Assembly: GCA_900543585.1 (NCBI GenBank)
Contig: UQRP01000002.1
Span: 86,375 to 150,374 of the forward strand
Origin: an uncultured Prevotella sp.
Lineage (GTDB): Bacteria; Bacteroidota; Bacteroidia; Bacteroidales; Bacteroidaceae
Direction: 5' to 3'
DNA: 64,000 bases
The number at the start of each line of letters is the position of its first letter. The first letter of the stretch is position 1. Of this stretch, positions 1 through 9,097 are shown in pieces. The position numbers and the translations under genes were made by a program. The notes below the pieces were generated by a model that made no database searches, was not told the DNA's origin, and was given only the letters and a program-made list of their open reading frames with translations.

Positions 1-44
1 AATATCAATACTATCGTTTATACATTGAAATAAAAGTCTGTAAT

Positions 45-692
45 ATGCAGTCAATAACTTTCAAACAGGTTGTTCCTCACGTCTTCTCCGAGCATATCGC
101 TGATATGGAGTCTGACATCTGGAACAACGACATTACATTCGAGAAAGGCCATCTCTATCTTGTTGAGGCTGACTCGGGAAAAGGTAAGAGTACTTTCTGT
201 AGCTATGTTGTCGGCTACCGCCATGACTACGACGGTAATGTTCTCTTCGACGCTGACAATACTCATAATTATACGGTGAGCCAGTGGGTTTCTATGCGTC
301 GCACACATATCAGTCATCTTTTTCAGGAACTTCGTCTCTTCCCTGAACTCACTGCTATGGAGAATGTGCAGATAAAGAACAAACTCACGGGTTTTAAGTC
401 AGAGGAAGAAATTTTGCAGTGGTTTGACATGCTTGGCATCGCTGATAAGGTCAATGCCAAAATCGGCCGGATGTCTTTCGGCCAACAGCAGCGCGTGGCC
501 ATGATACGAGCACTGGTGCAGCCTTTCGATTTTATTCTCGCTGACGAGCCCATCTCTCACCTTGACGATAATAATGCGCGAATCATGGGTGACATCATGA
601 TGACAGAGGCGAAGAAGCAAGGAGCCGGTGTCATTGTGACAAGTATTGGTAAACACATGGACCTAAACTATGAAAGGGTGGTAAGGCTATGA
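45..692 (+). CDS. ABC transporter ATP-binding protein (degenerate motifs)
   Basis: A 215-residue ATPase of the LolD/MacB-like ABC class. It probably powers the FtsX-like permease encoded next, whose start overlaps its stop by 4 nt (ATGA). The P-loop is at residues 42-50 (ADSGKGKST), the signature near 143 is MSFGQQQRV, and Walker B near 160 is FDFILADEP. Oddities: the first P-loop Gly is Ala, LSGGQ has become MSFGQ, and the switch His after Walker B (normally VTHD) is replaced (VTSIGK). The Walker B Glu is kept (ADEP), so hydrolysis is plausible. The exported substrate cannot be inferred. The ATG at 45 follows an AT-rich stretch at the window edge, so an upstream operon partner may lie outside. 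The family call is firm, the substrate unknown. Confidence 0.85.
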   Translation: MQSITFKQVVPHVFSEHIADMESDIWNNDITFEKGHLYLVEADSGKGKSTFCSYVVGYRHDYDGNVLFDADNTHNYTVSQWVSMRRTHISHLFQELRLFPELTAMENVQIKNKLTGFKSEEEILQWFDMLGIADKVNAKIGRMSFGQQQRVAMIRALVQPFDFILADEPISHLDDNNARIMGDIMMTEAKKQGAGVIVTSIGKHMDLNYERVVRL

Positions 693-1888
693 ATCTCGTT
701 TGGAAACTTTTAAGGCAACATATCAGCATCGCCCAATTTACGGGCTTCTTCTTTGCCAATCTTTTTGGCATGCTCATCGTTCTCCTCGGATACCAGTTCT
801 ATCGTGACGTCATGCCGGTGTTCACAGCCGACGATGCGTTTATGAAGTCAGACTATATCATCGTGGAGAAGAAGGTAGGAACAGGTAACACCATCTCAGG
901 CAGTTCCAACGCCTTCACAGCTGAGGATGTCAGCAATCTTAAGAATGCTGGCTTCACCCTCAAGACAGGTGTCTTCACACCTAACCAGTATACGATTACA
1001 GCACATATGGGTGTAGGCGGTACCAATGTTCTGAACTCTGAGCTCTTCTTTGAGAGTATTCCTGATGAGTTTGTCGATGCTCCTAAAGGGGAATGGCGCT
1101 ATACTCCTGGTGAGCATGTGGTACCTATCATCTTGCCAAGGAGCTATATAGCAATGTATAACTTTGGCTTTGCCCAAAGCCGCTCGCTGCCAAAGATTAG
1201 CGATGGCTTGGTGGGGATGATTGATTTCGACATCTTTATTCAGGGCGATGGCAAGAGCCAATCGTTTAAGGGAAAGGTGATAGGCTTCTCCAATCGTGTG
1301 TCGTCTATCCTTGTGCCACAGGCCTTTATGGATTGGAGCAATGAGACTTTTGCACAGGGCAAGACCAGTGACCCGACTCGGCTTATCATAGAACCGGATA
1401 ATAGTAAGACGGAGCTGATGACATCTTATTTTGACCGGAAAGGTTATGAGGTGGAGAATGATAAGCTCGATGCAGAGAAGACAACTTATTTCCTTCGCCT
1501 CATGGTAACGATGGTGATGGCTGTGGGACTTGTCATCTCAGCGCTGAGCTTCTATATCCTTATGCTGAGTATCTATCTTCTCGTGCAGAAAAACTCATCA
1601 AAACTTGAGAACCTCTTACTCATCGGATATAGTCCTGGGCAGGTGGCTAAACCTTACCAACTCCTCACAGTGGGTCTCAACCTGGGAGTGTTGGTTATAG
1701 CCCTCGTCGTCCTTGTCTTTGTCAGGTCTTACTATACAGGCGTTATTTCTGCCCTCTTCCCTGATGTAGACTTAGGCACTATGCTCCCTGCTGTTTGTCT
1801 CGGACTGATACTCCTCGTCATTGTGAGCTTGTGTAATATCTTTGCGATACGTCATAAGATCACCAATATCTGGAAACGAAAGGAATAA
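689..1888 (+). CDS. FtsX-like ABC transporter permease
   Basis: A 399-residue membrane protein with MacB/FtsX topology: one membrane segment near residues 15-38, a large periplasmic domain (about 40-265), then three C-terminal membrane segments (about 270-300, 325-350, 365-390). The start overlaps the stop of the ATPase gene by 4 nt, so translation is probably coupled. FtsX-type permeases usually work as mechanotransducers or lipoprotein/antibiotic exporters rather than classical pore formers. Nothing in the sequence identifies the cargo. The C-terminus ends in a basic cytoplasmic tail (residues near RHKITNIWKRKE). Confidence 0.85.
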   Translation: MNLVWKLLRQHISIAQFTGFFFANLFGMLIVLLGYQFYRDVMPVFTADDAFMKSDYIIVEKKVGTGNTISGSSNAFTAEDVSNLKNAGFTLKTGVFTPNQYTITAHMGVGGTNVLNSELFFESIPDEFVDAPKGEWRYTPGEHVVPIILPRSYIAMYNFGFAQSRSLPKISDGLVGMIDFDIFIQGDGKSQSFKGKVIGFSNRVSSILVPQAFMDWSNETFAQGKTSDPTRLIIEPDNSKTELMTSYFDRKGYEVENDKLDAEKTTYFLRLMVTMVMAVGLVISALSFYILMLSIYLLVQKNSSKLENLLLIGYSPGQVAKPYQLLTVGLNLGVLVIALVVLVFVRSYYTGVISALFPDVDLGTMLPAVCLGLILLVIVSLCNIFAIRHKITNIWKRKE

Positions 1889-1911
1889 CTCTTCGGATAG
1901 TTAATTTGTTA

Positions 1912-2790
1912 ATGGATAAGCAATACAACTCTTATACCGTCAAGGAGGATGCTCTCCTTCTTGACTGGCTTCTCGCCAACCTACACACGAGCCGCACTAA
2001 GGTCAAGGCCACACTCTCCGGTCATGGCGTGAGAGTAAATGGGAAGACGGTGACACAGTTTGATTTTCCGCTGAAGCCTGGCATGAAGATTACCATTAGC
2101 CGGTCGAAGCAGAATGACGAGTTCCACAGCCGATACCTTCGTATTGTCTATGAGGACCGTTATATCGTAGTCATAGACAAGCACCAAGGCATCCTCTCCA
2201 TGGCAGCGGGGCACAGTTCACTCAATGTCAAGACAATCTTAGACGACTATTTCCGTAAGACACGCCAGCATTGTCAAGCCCATGTCGTGCATAGACTCGA
2301 CCGTGATACCAGTGGTCTGATGCTCTATGCCAAGGATAAGCAGACGGAGCTGGCGCTGGAGAGTGACTGGCACAACATTGTCTACGACAGACGCTATGTT
2401 GCACTTCTCTCAGGAATGGTGGAGCAGGATGAGGGAACGATTGAGAGCTGGCTTAAGGATAACAAGGCATACTTCACCTATAGCTCTAATTACGATAATG
2501 GTGGGAAGATAGCCATCAGCCATTACCGTGTCTTGCAACGTTCAGATAATGGTAATGGTTATTCTCTTGTAGAGTTTCGGCTTGAGACCGGACGCAAGAA
2601 CCAGATCCGTGTTCACGCTGCCGATATGGGACACCCTGTCTGTGGCGACATTAAATATGGCAATGGTGATGACCCTATAGGTCGGCTGTGCCTGCATGCT
2701 TATAAACTTTGCTTTTATCATCCTGTCACTCATAAGCCGTTGGAGTTTAAAACGGATATTCCGCAGGCTTTTCAACAACCATTATTATGA
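1912..2790 (+). CDS. RluA-family pseudouridine synthase
   Basis: Isomerises uridine to pseudouridine in rRNA or tRNA; the exact site cannot be told from sequence. An S4-like RNA-binding domain occupies about residues 10-70. The catalytic domain contains the RluA motif HRLDRDTSG near residue 130 with the nucleophilic Asp. The late motif GRKNQIRVH is also present. The ATG at 1912 is preferred; a TTG two codons upstream (1906) is possible. The gene starts about 20 nt after the ABC permease and its stop overlaps the next small gene by 4 nt, suggesting one operon. Confidence 0.9.
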   Translation: MDKQYNSYTVKEDALLLDWLLANLHTSRTKVKATLSGHGVRVNGKTVTQFDFPLKPGMKITISRSKQNDEFHSRYLRIVYEDRYIVVIDKHQGILSMAAGHSSLNVKTILDDYFRKTRQHCQAHVVHRLDRDTSGLMLYAKDKQTELALESDWHNIVYDRRYVALLSGMVEQDEGTIESWLKDNKAYFTYSSNYDNGGKIAISHYRVLQRSDNGNGYSLVEFRLETGRKNQIRVHAADMGHPVCGDIKYGNGDDPIGRLCLHAYKLCFYHPVTHKPLEFKTDIPQAFQQPLL

Positions 2791-2996
2791 CACCACAACT
2801 TATCGCGTCAATTCAGAATGGCGTTCTCGCAGCTTCTGTCGTCAATGATTCTGCTACTTATTATATCACCATTCTTCTGGTCATCATTGTGGCGGGCTTT
2901 GTTATCAAGAAAGTGGCTGGTTGCCTGCTGCGACTTGTGATAACTGCTATTGCGTTGGCTATCATAGCTGCAATAGCCTATCAAATCTTAGGATAG
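2787..2996 (+). CDS. small membrane protein, unknown function
   Basis: A 69-residue protein dominated by hydrophobic stretches (about residues 25-42 and 48-68) separated by a short basic turn with KK and R. The start overlaps the pseudouridine synthase stop (ATGA), which supports genuine translation. I recognise no family. It lies at the end of a four-gene run (ABC ATPase, permease, synthase, this gene), and convergent genes begin just after it. Confidence 0.6.
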   Translation: MTPQLIASIQNGVLAASVVNDSATYYITILLVIIVAGFVIKKVAGCLLRLVITAIALAIIAAIAYQILG

Positions 2997-3021
2997 GCTG
3001 TCGCTACTATGATTCATGGTG

Positions 3022-3816
3022 TTATCTGACAGTGATATGCCAGCAGCCTTGGTTTACCTCATATTTGATGTAGCACCGGTTCTGTTCGCGCATATCACGC
3101 ATAACCTCTGCCAGCACCCATTTCAAGGTGTCGTTGCGCACCTCCCGGCGATGTTCGCCAGGTGCCTCTACAGTCTTATATCTATTGTAACAGACGTCAA
3201 AGGTAGTGCCGTAAAGGTGGCAGCTGTTGGCTTTAGCATTGGGATTTTTCTTCTGCAAGCGCTCTACATCGGCCTTGGTGCGCAAGACGCTCGTCACAAT
3301 AATCTTATGGAGAGGGATGTGCTTCACTTCCAAAGAATCGAAGAAGTTGCGGCCGATGTCCTGCAATAAGACAGCGGCCCTTGGAACGAGATAAGGGGAG
3401 CTGTCACGAAGCCGGTCCACATAAAAGTAAGGGTTGGCACTGATATAGACGAGTTGTTTCTTGTTCTTGGAAGCCTCTGTGCTGTCAGCCACCGGCTTAA
3501 CGCCCCATCTGGCCGCTGCGATGAGCTGGACATCGTTTTGGTCAGGGAAGGAAACTTCAAATCCCGGGACACTGTAGATGCGGCTTTTCACTTCCTTACC
3601 GTCGGCACCAAGATAGATGGTCTTCATATCTTTGTCGCTCAGCGCCACAGGTAAAGCAGCGACGTGACTGGGAGCCTCTTTCTTTGTGTCCAACGATGCA
3701 GCTTTGGCATCTTGGCTGCTGCCCTGCGCTATGGATGGAAAGATGAGCCTGATGGCAGCCAACAAGGCTGTGGCGGCAAAAAATCCTAATGTAAATCTCT
3801 TTTTAGTTATCTTCAT
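3022..3816 (-). CDS. exported DUF5715-like protein with M15 peptidase-like motifs
   Basis: A 264-residue protein with an N-terminal membrane anchor or signal (about residues 7-28). The C-terminal half resembles D-Ala-D-Ala peptidases of family M15: S198-x-H200-x2-G203-x3-D207 and a final W259-H260 look like the zinc-ligand motifs SxHxxGxxxD and ExWH. The Glu that normally sits three residues before the last His is Gly257, so the zinc site may persist without the usual catalytic base. It is therefore either a divergent murein peptidase or an inactive peptidoglycan binder. It shares an ATGA overlap with the upstream exported protein gene (start 4250), so the two are probably co-transcribed. The DUF5715 name is from memory of similar proteins. 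Confidence 0.7.
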   Translation of the reverse strand: MKITKKRFTLGFFAATALLAAIRLIFPSIAQGSSQDAKAASLDTKKEAPSHVAALPVALSDKDMKTIYLGADGKEVKSRIYSVPGFEVSFPDQNDVQLIAAARWGVKPVADSTEASKNKKQLVYISANPYFYVDRLRDSSPYLVPRAAVLLQDIGRNFFDSLEVKHIPLHKIIVTSVLRTKADVERLQKKNPNAKANSCHLYGTTFDVCYNRYKTVEAPGEHRREVRNDTLKWVLAEVMRDMREQNRCYIKYEVNQGCWHITVR

Positions 3817-4250
3817 TTCTTTACAAAATCAAGCTCGTCTGGCATTTTTACCCATTTGCGGTTACGGGCAATTTTTATCGTACTTCCCTTACCTTGTTTG
3901 AGCCGGAACGTGGAGTCGTTAATCTGTGTCAGTGTAGCAGTAAGATCCTCACTGCCATAGTCGTTGATAATCTGAATCTCGGCTGTCTTGGCATCTTTTA
4001 TGGTAGCGTCGGTAAACAACCACTTTCTACCATCCTGCTTATCCCCAAAGAATCCGGGCATGGGACCATAGATCTCCTGATAGGGGACGGTGACGTTGTT
4101 ATGATAGAAATCCATACGGATATAGACGTCGTATTGGGCATTGTAGAGGTATCCCTTGAAAGTTGTTGAATCTTTTCCATTCTCCAACTCTTGCGCAGAT
4201 GCTGCAATGGCAACAAGTACGAAAGCCATTGAAATAAAGAGCTTTTTCAT
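3813..4250 (-). CDS. small exported protein, unknown function
   Basis: About 145 residues. The start is placed at the ATG encoding MKKLFISM, which gives a clean signal peptide ending near ASAQ; an in-frame start eight codons upstream would spoil it. The mature part is rich in beta-strand-like alternation (for example DVYIRMDFYHNNV and STFRLKQGKGSTIKI), suggesting a small beta-sandwich or lipocalin-like periplasmic domain. No family is recognised with certainty. The stop overlaps the start of the M15-like gene, so the two are one transcription unit. Confidence 0.7.
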   Translation of the reverse strand: MKKLFISMAFVLVAIAASAQELENGKDSTTFKGYLYNAQYDVYIRMDFYHNNVTVPYQEIYGPMPGFFGDKQDGRKWLFTDATIKDAKTAEIQIINDYGSEDLTATLTQINDSTFRLKQGKGSTIKIARNRKWVKMPDELDFVKK

Positions 4251-4353
4251 GCTAATACAAATTGGTATGTGCAAAGTTACTGTAATAATGCAACAAAAGA
4301 CTCTTTTTTGAAAAAAATATCGGCTATAAAATCTGTTTTTATATTTTTTGTAG

Positions 4354-4361
4354 TAACTTTG
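4354..4361 (+). promoter_or_regulatory. -7 promoter box TAACTTTG for glycogen synthase
   Basis: TAACTTTG matches the Bacteroidota -7 consensus TAnnTTTG and lies 19 nt before the ATG at 4381. No good TTTG box lies 19-21 bp upstream, where the sequence is T-rich. Confidence 0.6.
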
Positions 4362-4380
4362 CGGGTATTAGAAATCATTT

Positions 4381-6045
4381 ATGGCACAGAAAGGATTGTT
4401 TCCAGATTATATTTTTGAGTCAAGTTGGGAAGTTTGTAATAAAGTAGGAGGCATTTACGCCGTACTCTCCACACGTGCAAAAACATTGCACGACAGACTG
4501 AATGATAACCTCATTTTCATCGGCCCGGACTGTTGGAAAGAGAAGCCATGCCCGTATTTCTCAGAAGACAAGACGCTCTTTGTCCAGTGGACAAAGAAAG
4601 CAGCGTCCGAGGGGTTGCGTGTCAAGGTGGGACGCTGGAATATTCCAGGTCAGCCTGTGGCAATACTCGTAGACTTTACTCCTTATTATAAAATCAAGGA
4701 TGAGATTTATGGTAACCTCTGGAAGGAATATCAGGTTGACAGCCTGCATGCCTATGGCGACTACGATGAGGCTTCCATGTTCTCGTATGCAGCAGCTCTT
4801 GTGGTGCAGAGCTTCTACTATTATAATATCGATCCTTCCAAGAAAGTCGTCTATCATGGCAACGAATGGATGACAGGTCTTGGATTGCTTTATATCCACA
4901 GACATGTGCCTGAGATAGCAACGATATTCACGACCCATGCTACAAGCATTGGGCGCAGCATAGCTGGCAACAACAAACCGCTATACGACTACTTTGAGGG
5001 TTACAATGGTAACCAGATGGCAGAGGAACTCAATATGCAGAGTAAGCATTCTATTGAGCATCAGACTGCCAAGTATGTCGATTGCTTCACCACTGTGAGT
5101 GAGATCACAGCTCGGGAATGCAAACAACTTCTTGATAAACCTGTTGACGTGGTATTGCCTAATGGCTTTGAGAATAACTTTGTGCCGAAGGGCGCTGAGT
5201 TTACTCGAAAGCGTAAAGCTGCCCGAGAGAAGCTCTTGGCCATAGCCAATGCACTCACCGGTGAACAGTTTGGTAATGATACGCTCATCGTCTCTACGAG
5301 CGGGCGTTATGAGTTCCGTAACAAAGGCATCGATGTTTTCATTGATGCTATGAATATCCTCAGAAACGACGCACGTCTGAAGAAGCGTGTCGTGGCCTTC
5401 ATCGATGTACCAGCTTGGGTGCGTGAGCCGAGAAAGGACTTGCAGGAGAAACTGAACTCTGCGATGCAGTCTGCTGGAGCTTTGGAGCAGCCGGTTCTCA
5501 CACATTGGCTGAACAATATGGATAGTGACAATACGCTCTGCAAGTTCCGTAGCTTAGGTATCAATAATGCCAATGGCAGCAAGGCCGACGTATTCTTCAT
5601 ACCTTGCTATCTCACTGGTGATGACGGTATTGTCAATCTCTCATATTACGATGTCGTCTTGGGTAACGACCTCTGCGTATTCCCATCTTACTATGAGCCA
5701 TGGGGATATACACCTTTAGAATCCATTGCTTTCAAAGTGCCTTGTGTGACCACTGACCTTGCAGGCTTTGGCTTGTGGGTCAACTCGGAACTTGGTCATT
5801 ATGGAGAAATCGTGGATGGCGTGAAGGTTGTTCATCGCACTGACAGCAACTATGGTGATGTGGCCAATGCTATCGAGGAGACTATCTATGAATATTCAGA
5901 GATGTCGCCTGCCGATGTGAAGGCTTCGCGTACCAACGCCGAACGCCTTTCCAAGAAAGCACTCTGGAGCCATTTCATTAAATATTATGAGAAGGCTTAC
6001 AATTTTGCACTTAAGAAGGCAATAGAGAGGCAGAAAAGAGCATAA
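4381..6045 (+). CDS. glycogen synthase, GT3 (eukaryote-like) family
   Basis: A 554-residue enzyme expected to extend alpha-1,4-glucan chains from a nucleotide-activated glucose. The N-terminus (residues about 8-30, ESSWEVCNKVGGIYAV) carries the GT3 lysine/KVGG donor-site motif, and a late acidic motif sits near residue 440 (PSYYEPWGYTPLE). GT3 is the glycogen synthase class of animals and fungi, and many Bacteroidota use it instead of GlgA. The glucan phosphorylase gene follows after about 100 nt, so one locus both builds and mobilises glycogen. Length is typical of bacterial GT3 enzymes. A -7 box sits at 4354. Confidence 0.9.
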   Translation: MAQKGLFPDYIFESSWEVCNKVGGIYAVLSTRAKTLHDRLNDNLIFIGPDCWKEKPCPYFSEDKTLFVQWTKKAASEGLRVKVGRWNIPGQPVAILVDFTPYYKIKDEIYGNLWKEYQVDSLHAYGDYDEASMFSYAAALVVQSFYYYNIDPSKKVVYHGNEWMTGLGLLYIHRHVPEIATIFTTHATSIGRSIAGNNKPLYDYFEGYNGNQMAEELNMQSKHSIEHQTAKYVDCFTTVSEITARECKQLLDKPVDVVLPNGFENNFVPKGAEFTRKRKAAREKLLAIANALTGEQFGNDTLIVSTSGRYEFRNKGIDVFIDAMNILRNDARLKKRVVAFIDVPAWVREPRKDLQEKLNSAMQSAGALEQPVLTHWLNNMDSDNTLCKFRSLGINNANGSKADVFFIPCYLTGDDGIVNLSYYDVVLGNDLCVFPSYYEPWGYTPLESIAFKVPCVTTDLAGFGLWVNSELGHYGEIVDGVKVVHRTDSNYGDVANAIEETIYEYSEMSPADVKASRTNAERLSKKALWSHFIKYYEKAYNFALKKAIERQKRA

Positions 6046-6147
6046 GTTTACACATTATTATATAGTTAGAGGATAGGAAGAAAGGAGAAGATAATCATCC
6101 TCCACTTAATAGACGGATAATAAAATCAACTGTATAATCCAAACATT

Positions 6148-8709
6148 ATGAAAATTAAAGCTGATTACGCCAATGAACCTCAGTGGAAATCGCTGAACAT
6201 CAAATCCAGCCTCCCTGAGCAGTTGGAATGTCTCAACGAGCTCGCACACAATATGTGGTGGGCTTGGAACTATGAGGCACGCAATCTCTTCAAGAGCCTC
6301 GACGAAGAGCTCTATGAGGAAGTGGGCCATAACCCTGTTTTACTCCTCGACCGTTTAGGTTACGATCGTAAAGAGGCCATCGTCAAGGACAAGGTCCTCA
6401 TGAAGAAGGTGAAGGACGTCTACGCTAAGTTCCGTGCGTACATGGATGTTAAGCCCGATGCTACGCGTCCCTCTGTTGCTTACTTCTCTATGGAGTACGG
6501 TCTGAACCAGGTGCTGAAGATTTATTCTGGTGGTCTGGGTATGCTTGCCGGCGACTATATGAAGGAGGCTTCTGACTCCAATGTCGATATGTGCGGCATT
6601 GGTTTCCTTTATCGTTATGGCTATTTCACCCAGAGCCTGAGCATGGATGGACAACAGATTGCCAAGTACGACGCGCAGGACTTCAACTCTCTGCCTATTG
6701 AGCGCGTCCTCGATGAGAACGGCAATCAGGTTGTTATCGATGTTCCTTATGTGAACTATCAGGTGCATGCTCTTGTCTGGCGTGTCAACGTTGGCCGTAT
6801 CAAGCTCTATCTTCTTGATACCGACAACGATATGAACTCAGAGTTCGACCGTCCTATCACCCACAGCCTCTATGGTGGTGATTGGGAAAACCGCCTGAAG
6901 CAGGAGATTCTGTTAGGTATGGGCGGTGTGTTGATGCTTAAGAAGTTAGGCATCAAGAAGCAGCTCTATCACTGCAACGAGGGTCATGCTGCTCTCTGCA
7001 ACCTCCAGCGCCTTGTGGACTATGTCAAGGACGGTCTGACATTCAACCAGGCTCTTGAGCTCGTCCGCGCTTCTTCCCTCTACACTGTTCACACTCCTGT
7101 CCCTGCCGGTCATGACTACTTCGACGAGGGGCTCTTTGGTAAGTATATGGGTGCTTATCCTGCTATGCTTGGCATCTCCTGGGATGAGTTCATCGGTATG
7201 GGTCGTCAGAATCCTAATGACCACAGCGAGCGTTTCTGCATGAGTATCTTTGCTTGCAACACCTGCCAGGAGGTCAATGGTGTGTCGAAGCTCCACGGAT
7301 GGGTGAGCCAGAAGATGTTCGCTCCTATTTGGAAAGGCTACTTCCCCGAGGAGAACCATGTAGGATATGTGACCAATGGTGTCCACTTCCCCACATGGTG
7401 CGCAACAGAGTGGCGTAAGGTCTACGACAAGTACTTTGATCCTACTTTCATGAGCGACCAGAGTAATGAAAAGATCTGGCATGCCATTTATAATGTGCCT
7501 GACGATGAGATTTGGAAGACTCGTATGGCTCTTAAGGAGAAGCTCATCAAGTATATCCGCGACAAGTTTACCAAGCAGTGGCTGCGTAATCAGGGTGATC
7601 CAGCACGTGTGGTGTCTCTTCTGGAGCGTATCAACCCCAATGCACTGATGATAGGCTTCTGCCGTCGTTTCGCTACTTACAAGCGTGCACATCTGCTCTT
7701 CACCGACCTTGATCGTCTGAGCAAGATTGTCAACGACCCTGAGCATCCCGTTCTCTTCTTCTTCTCTGGTAAGGCTCATCCTGCTGATGGTGCTGGTCAG
7801 GGCTTGATTAAGAGAATCTACGAGATCAGCCAGCGTCCTGAGTTCCTGGGTAAGATTATCTTCCTTGAGGACTATGACATGCAGCTCGCCCGTCGTCTTG
7901 TCTCTGGTGTAGACATTTGGATGAATACACCGACTCGTCCGCTCGAGGCTTCCGGAACATCAGGTGAAAAGGCTGAGATGAATGGTGTTGTCAACCTCTC
8001 CGTCCTTGACGGCTGGTGGGTTGAGGGCTACCGTAAGGATGCCGGTTGGGCACTGCCTCAGGAGCGTACCTACCAGAACCAGCAGTATCAGGATGCACTG
8101 GATGCAGCTACCATCTACTCTCTTCTTGAGCACGATATCGTTCCTCTGTATTATGCTAAGAATAAGAAGGGCTACAGCGAGGGCTGGATTAAGGTCATCA
8201 AGAACTCTATCGCTGAGATTGCTCCTCACTATACAATGAAGCGTCAGCTCGACGACTACTACAGCAAGTTCTACGAGAAGGAGGCTGAGCGTTCTGCTAA
8301 GTTGCAGGCCAACAACAACCGTCTCGCTAAGGAGATTGCTCAGTGGAAGGAGACTGTTGCTGAGCGCTGGGATAGCATCAATGTTGTCAGCAAGGAGGTA
8401 GAGCCTCTGACAAATGGTGGTGAGACTGGCAAGAAGTATACACTGCGTTATACCATCGACGAGCAGGGCCTTAACAACGCCGTTGGTCTGGAGATGGTCA
8501 TCCTGAAGCCGGATGCAGATCCAAGCGATCGCCGTATCTACGATGTTGACGAGTTCAAGATGGTTGGTCACAATGGAAACAACTATAAGTTCGAGCTCAC
8601 AATTGAGCCTGAGCACGCTGGCACTTTCAAGACATGCGTACGCATGTTCCCGAAGAATGCCAAGTTGCCCCATCGTCAGGATTTCTGCTATGTGAAGTGG
8701 CTTGACTAA
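6148..8709 (+). CDS. glgP: alpha-glucan phosphorylase, GT35 (short GlgP type)
   Basis: An 853-residue phosphorylase that releases glucose-1-phosphate from glycogen or maltodextrin using pyridoxal phosphate as a phosphate-relay cofactor. The PLP region near residue 605 reads EASGTSGEKAEMNG, with the Lys in the usual place; an active-site stretch near residues 120-135 reads YFSMEYGLNQ. It belongs to the family lacking the long N-terminal regulatory extension of muscle phosphorylase. A DUF3417-type N-terminal segment (residues about 15-100, with NMWWAWN) is visible. It lies downstream of glycogen synthase and is followed by a hairpin terminator. Glucose-1-phosphate would feed the phosphohexomutase at 10591. 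Confidence 0.93.
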   Translation: MKIKADYANEPQWKSLNIKSSLPEQLECLNELAHNMWWAWNYEARNLFKSLDEELYEEVGHNPVLLLDRLGYDRKEAIVKDKVLMKKVKDVYAKFRAYMDVKPDATRPSVAYFSMEYGLNQVLKIYSGGLGMLAGDYMKEASDSNVDMCGIGFLYRYGYFTQSLSMDGQQIAKYDAQDFNSLPIERVLDENGNQVVIDVPYVNYQVHALVWRVNVGRIKLYLLDTDNDMNSEFDRPITHSLYGGDWENRLKQEILLGMGGVLMLKKLGIKKQLYHCNEGHAALCNLQRLVDYVKDGLTFNQALELVRASSLYTVHTPVPAGHDYFDEGLFGKYMGAYPAMLGISWDEFIGMGRQNPNDHSERFCMSIFACNTCQEVNGVSKLHGWVSQKMFAPIWKGYFPEENHVGYVTNGVHFPTWCATEWRKVYDKYFDPTFMSDQSNEKIWHAIYNVPDDEIWKTRMALKEKLIKYIRDKFTKQWLRNQGDPARVVSLLERINPNALMIGFCRRFATYKRAHLLFTDLDRLSKIVNDPEHPVLFFFSGKAHPADGAGQGLIKRIYEISQRPEFLGKIIFLEDYDMQLARRLVSGVDIWMNTPTRPLEASGTSGEKAEMNGVVNLSVLDGWWVEGYRKDAGWALPQERTYQNQQYQDALDAATIYSLLEHDIVPLYYAKNKKGYSEGWIKVIKNSIAEIAPHYTMKRQLDDYYSKFYEKEAERSAKLQANNNRLAKEIAQWKETVAERWDSINVVSKEVEPLTNGGETGKKYTLRYTIDEQGLNNAVGLEMVILKPDADPSDRRIYDVDEFKMVGHNGNNYKFELTIEPEHAGTFKTCVRMFPKNAKLPHRQDFCYVKWLD

Positions 8710-8729
8710 TCACTGATTATGATATTTTG

Positions 8730-8775
8730 CGCCTGGATTCTGATGGTATTCCATTGGAGTCCGGGCGTTTTTTTT
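8730..8775 (+). terminator. intrinsic terminator after glucan phosphorylase
   Basis: The arms CGCCTGGATTC (8730-8740) and GAGTCCGGGCG (8757-8767) pair with one G-T wobble, followed by a run of eight T. Confidence 0.8.
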
Positions 8776-9028
8776 ATCTAAGTTTTTGCATGTAGTGATA
8801 ACTTGATTATAGTATGTGTTTGGTAATTTTGTTTCGGAAGAAATTGCAATCCAAATGTATTATAATATAAGCTGTTAGAAATGTAGAGGAATTATTTTGG
8901 CTTGATAGAAATCAATTCTGACGGCTCTTTTCTTTGACCTAAATCAAAAAATACCACAAACGGGCGGAAAGCGCGGATTTTTTCGGTTTTTCTTTCTTCT
9001 TTTTCTATCTCCATTAAAATTAAATGCT
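8776..9028. other. AT-rich intergenic stretch, no gene seen
   Basis: Between the phosphorylase terminator and the promoter of the winged-helix gene. No open frame with coding character, no tRNA and no strong hairpin was seen. The stretch near 8935-9000 contains T- and A-runs and GGGCGGAAAGCGCGG, which could be part of an upstream regulatory site. Confidence 0.5.
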
Positions 9029-9036
9029 TACATTTG
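9029..9036 (+). promoter_or_regulatory. -7 promoter box TACATTTG for the winged-helix gene
   Basis: TACATTTG fits TAnnTTTG and lies 61 nt before the ATG at 9098, leaving an AT-rich leader of about 55 nt. Confidence 0.5.
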
Positions 9037-9097
9037 CAAAAAATAAATGAGAGAGTTTCCAAAAAGTCCGAAAATATAATTATAAATTTACTAAATT

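Noticed and set aside
6946..7779. Long minus-strand frames inside the glucan phosphorylase gene
   Set aside because: The phosphorylase reading has all family motifs; the antisense frames reflect codon bias.
8776..9028. Search for a tRNA or small RNA in the gap
   Set aside because: No cloverleaf, no strong hairpin and no promoter-terminator pair enclosing an RNA-sized segment.
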